This document shows, piece after piece, positions 61,568-64,000 of a stretch of DNA of 64,000 nt. The first letter of the stretch is position 1, and every line of letters starts with the position of its first letter. The notes under the pieces were generated by a model. That model saw only the letters and a program-made list of their open reading frames with translations, did not search any database and was not told the DNA's origin. Origin of the DNA: an uncultured Cohaesibacter sp. (GTDB taxonomy: Bacteria > Pseudomonadota > Alphaproteobacteria > Rhizobiales > Cohaesibacteraceae); the NCBI RefSeq assembly GCF_963662805.1, contig NZ_OY759854.1, positions 124,001-188,000 of the forward strand. The letters are read 5' to 3'. The translations under genes were made by a program, and so were the position numbers.

Positions 61568-62590
61568 TCAAGAGTTTTTCGAAAGCGTGGGACGCGATTG
61601 GCCATTTAGGGACTGGTTCTTTCGCGATGAAATTGTGAAGAGTGATCCGATCTTTCCCGATAGCTCGCCACGCCACATGTCAATACCGACGGCAATCAGG
61701 ATGATGGCGCCAAGAACGATGTTCTGGACCGAAGTCGGCACGGCATTGAGGTTGAGTGCGTTCTGAACCACCACGATGGTCAGGGAACCGATCAGCGTGG
61801 AGAGGATGTTGCCCCTGCCACCCGCGAGGCTGGCACCGCCGACGACACCGGCTGCGATAGCCTGCAACTCCAGTGCCTGACCATAGTTTGGCGATCCCGA
61901 GTTCAGGCGTGCGGACATCAGTACAGCACCCACAGCGGTCATCAGGCCTGCCATGGCGAACGCAAAGGTCTGGATCCTCTTGACATTGATGCCCGACAGG
62001 CTTGCCGCAGAAGGATTGCCTCCTACAGCGTAGATCTCGCGTCCGATACGGGTGTCCTTCATGAGGATCGCAGCGGCGGCGTAGAACAGAATCAGATAGT
62101 AGAAGGGCAGTGGAATGCCGATGAAACTGCCGTAGAAGAGTTTTTCAAGCATCGGGTGGATCGAGAATGACGGCGAACCGTTGTTGAACAGCAACGCGAG
62201 CCCCCGGAATGAAATCAGGCCAGCCAAGGTGGTGATGAAAGAGGGGATTCTGAGATATGCGGTCAACACGCCATTGAAGACACCAAGCATCAGACCACAG
62301 AAGAGAACCGCGAGGATCGCGAGCGGCAAGGGCAGACCGAAGTTCTTGACGAATTCCGCCAGCAGCATGGTGAGAAGGGCCACCATCGACCCTGAAGAGA
62401 GGTCAATACCGGCAGTGATGATGACCATGGTCGAGCCAATCGCAACGAGAGCTATGATGCAAACCTGCAAAGACAGGTTCGAGAGGTTGCCGAAATCGAG
62501 AAACCGGTCGGTGGTGAGGGATGCAATGGCGATGATGATGGCCAATGCTGCCGCTGGGCCGAGCAATTGAGCGTCGACGAAACGTCTCAT
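61568..62590 (-). CDS. CUT2-type sugar ABC transporter permease
   Basis: 340 residues with 8 to 10 membrane helices. ITAGIDLSSGSMVAL and AVGGNPSAASLSGINV are the RbsC/BPD_transp_2 signatures, the latter being the coupling helix region. It overlaps the ATP-binding gene by four bases. It imports a sugar or sugar acid. Confidence 0.92.
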   Translation of the reverse strand: MRRFVDAQLLGPAAALAIIIAIASLTTDRFLDFGNLSNLSLQVCIIALVAIGSTMVIITAGIDLSSGSMVALLTMLLAEFVKNFGLPLPLAILAVLFCGLMLGVFNGVLTAYLRIPSFITTLAGLISFRGLALLFNNGSPSFSIHPMLEKLFYGSFIGIPLPFYYLILFYAAAAILMKDTRIGREIYAVGGNPSAASLSGINVKRIQTFAFAMAGLMTAVGAVLMSARLNSGSPNYGQALELQAIAAGVVGGASLAGGRGNILSTLIGSLTIVVVQNALNLNAVPTSVQNIVLGAIILIAVGIDMWRGELSGKIGSLFTISSRKNQSLNGQSRPTLSKNS

Positions 62591-64000
62591 GCTACGCTCT
62601 CCTTGATGTGTGCTGTTGACGTGTTTTGCGGATTGCCTGTGGCTGCCTTGACCAGATCCGAATGGGTCAGATCGGTCGCTGCAGAGATCCGAGCGATGGT
62701 GCTGTTCTGCACAATCGCGATGCGGTCGCTGAGGGCCAGCAGTTCATCATGATCCGAGCTGATCAGAATGATGGACTTGCCTTCCCTGGTAATCCTGTTC
62801 ATCAGATTGTAGACGGCGAGCTTGGCTCCCACGTCGATGCCCTGGGTGGGCTCGTCAAAGATGTATAGATCGGCGTCGGAGAAGAGCCAGCGAGCAAGGA
62901 TCACTTTTTGCTGGTTGCCGCCTGAGAGCAGGCCGACTGATTTTTCATTTGCCTGACGCGAGATCTCCAACTCTTCAATGAATTGTTCCGTGACTTTCTG
63001 TTCCTGATTGAGATCAAGGAAGCCATAGTTTGTGATCTTGTCGTAACTGGCGGATGTGATGTTGCCGTTGGCTGCGAAATTGTTGAACAGGCCATCAAAC
63101 TTGCGGTTTTCTGATACCAGCGCCAGACCCTGCCTGATGGCATCCTTGGGGCTGCTGATCCTTAACGGTTTGCCCTTGAGCAGTATCTCGCCACGTCGCG
63201 GCTTGTGAACGCCGAAGAGGGCGAGGGCAATTTCCGTTCGCCCAGACCCCAAGACGCCGCCAAGGCCGAATATTTCACCCCGATTGACGCTGAAGGACAC
63301 ATCGTGAATGCCGGAATCTGCGGCAAGATCCCTGACCTCGAACAAAGGTTCAGGTCTTGCGTTTTGCTGTTTGGGATAGTGGTCGGTCACCGCTCCACCG
63401 ATCATTGCCGCGACAATCTGTTCGACATTGACTTCGGTCTCTCCACTTTTGCGGATGACCTTGCCATTGCGCAGAATGGTCACTTCATCAACGATGCGTT
63501 CGACTTCATCGAGGCGGTGGGAAATGTAGAGAATGGCGCAGCCGTTGGCCTTCATGCGTCGCAAGAGCTTGTGCAATTGCTCAATCTCGTCGATCCCGAG
63601 GGCCGCTGTCGGCTCATCAAGGATGACCATGCTTGCGTTGGCTGCAACTGCCTTGGCGATTTCGACCAATTGCTGTTCGGCAACTGACAGATCGCCGGTG
63701 ATGGCCATCGGATCGAGATCGACTTCCATTTCCTTCAAGACAGATTTGGCATTGGAGGCGAGGATATCCCAGTCGACAAAACCGCGCCGGGTCTTTGGCA
63801 GGCGCCCGAGGTAGATGTTTTCGGCGACCGACAGGGTTGGAACGATGGAGAATTCCTGAAAAACGGTGGCGATGCCTTTTGCCCTTGCATCCTGAGGGTC
63901 GTGAAAGACCACGGGAAGACCGTTGTTGATGATCAAGCCGTAATCCGGGCGCTGAACGCCGGACACCATCTTGATGAAGGTGGATTTGCCGCAGCCATTT
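62587..64000 (-). CDS. CUT2-type sugar ABC transporter ATP-binding protein, 5' end outside window
   Basis: Read leftward from base 64000. The first Walker A (NGCGKSTF) is at the very edge; the signature LSVAEQQLVEIAKAV and Walker B MVILDEPTAAL follow. The second half carries a degenerate Walker A (GVLGSGRTEIAL), LLSGGNQQKVILARWL and LYIFDEPTQGIDVGAK. This tandem RbsA-like design is typical for ribose/galactose-type importers. The periplasmic binding protein gene is probably just beyond the window. Confidence 0.93.
   Translation of the reverse strand, partial: NGCGKSTFIKMVSGVQRPDYGLIINNGLPVVFHDPQDARAKGIATVFQEFSIVPTLSVAENIYLGRLPKTRRGFVDWDILASNAKSVLKEMEVDLDPMAITGDLSVAEQQLVEIAKAVAANASMVILDEPTAALGIDEIEQLHKLLRRMKANGCAILYISHRLDEVERIVDEVTILRNGKVIRKSGETEVNVEQIVAAMIGGAVTDHYPKQQNARPEPLFEVRDLAADSGIHDVSFSVNRGEIFGLGGVLGSGRTEIALALFGVHKPRRGEILLKGKPLRISSPKDAIRQGLALVSENRKFDGLFNNFAANGNITSASYDKITNYGFLDLNQEQKVTEQFIEELEISRQANEKSVGLLSGGNQQKVILARWLFSDADLYIFDEPTQGIDVGAKLAVYNLMNRITREGKSIILISSDHDELLALSDRIAIVQNSTIARISAATDLTHSDLVKAATGNPQNTSTAHIKESVA

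Noticed and set aside
1..64000. CRISPR arrays and rRNA or tRNA genes
   Set aside because: I saw no regularly spaced repeats, and no complete cloverleaf or rRNA signature; only the short tRNA-Ser-like end at 22154.

Overview
The window looks like an alphaproteobacterial chromosome segment, most likely Hyphomicrobiales (rhizobial order) or a close marine relative. The evidence is the family mix: DUF736, a ParB-type partition protein, DUF2493 and toprim genes of the kind carried on rhizobial plasmids and integrative elements, AlpA with a P4-type integrase, a TctCBA tripartite tricarboxylate transporter, many GntR and LysR regulators, and sugar-acid catabolic operons. The genus is not readable from the sequence alone. 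No rRNA gene, complete tRNA gene or CRISPR array was found.

Layout. (1) 1-3.05 kb: the end of an FtsK/HerA-type ATPase gene and a complete hipBA toxin-antitoxin operon. (2) 3.2-22.2 kb: a decayed accessory island. Its two ends carry near-identical DUF736 genes with a conserved upstream leader. The left part is plasmid/ICE backbone debris: an IS3 remnant, an integrase cut by a 76-bp inverted-repeat element, the tail of ParB, a broken toprim gene and a DUF2493 gene fused to half of a DUF347 membrane protein gene. The middle (8.0-19.2 kb) is an envelope-lipid cluster: two-component system, DedA-PAP2-LssY fusion, LpxH-like phosphoesterase, ceramide-glucosyltransferase-like enzyme, DedA protein, GT2, tyrosine phosphatase and PepSY protein. 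It is riddled with single-base frameshifts and interrupted by one IS3 and one IS5 element, both with target duplications. The right end has AlpA and an apparently complete integrase. (3) 22.8-36.8 kb: a redox/aldehyde-metabolism region (cupin, SDRs, aldo/keto reductases, zinc alcohol dehydrogenases, flavodoxin, Bcr/CflA exporter) with two LysR regulators. Four copies of one motif in its promoters suggest that a single LysR controls most of it. (4) 37.4-45.9 kb: an acid-sugar locus with a GntR regulator, PdxA2-type dehydrogenase, TIM-barrel isomerase, Asp/Glu-racemase-like protein and a broken four-carbon acid-sugar kinase, divergent from a TctCBA transporter plus an AbrB-family membrane protein. 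(5) 46-56.9 kb: an unknown two-gene operon, a second IS3 remnant, a chemoreceptor, a heme-binding-protein/SDR/siderophore-interacting-protein operon, an O-methyltransferase, a broken peptidase, a tannase-family esterase, a secreted protein and a TetR regulator. (6) 56.9-64 kb: a second GntR regulator and a minus-strand sugar-acid operon (CUT2-type ABC transporter, VOC protein, D-2-hydroxyacid dehydrogenase, RraA-like protein, KDGal kinase, KDPGal aldolase) that runs off the right edge.

How it works together. Regions 4 and 6 each pair a transporter, a GntR regulator and acid-sugar enzymes. Region 3 looks like a LysR-controlled response to reactive carbonyls or electrophiles. The envelope cluster in region 2 probably once answered to its own response regulator through a TTAC-N6-GTAA site found in front of three of its units. 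It now looks largely non-functional, unless part of the frameshift load is sequencing error; that caveat applies throughout 7.6-18.8 kb.
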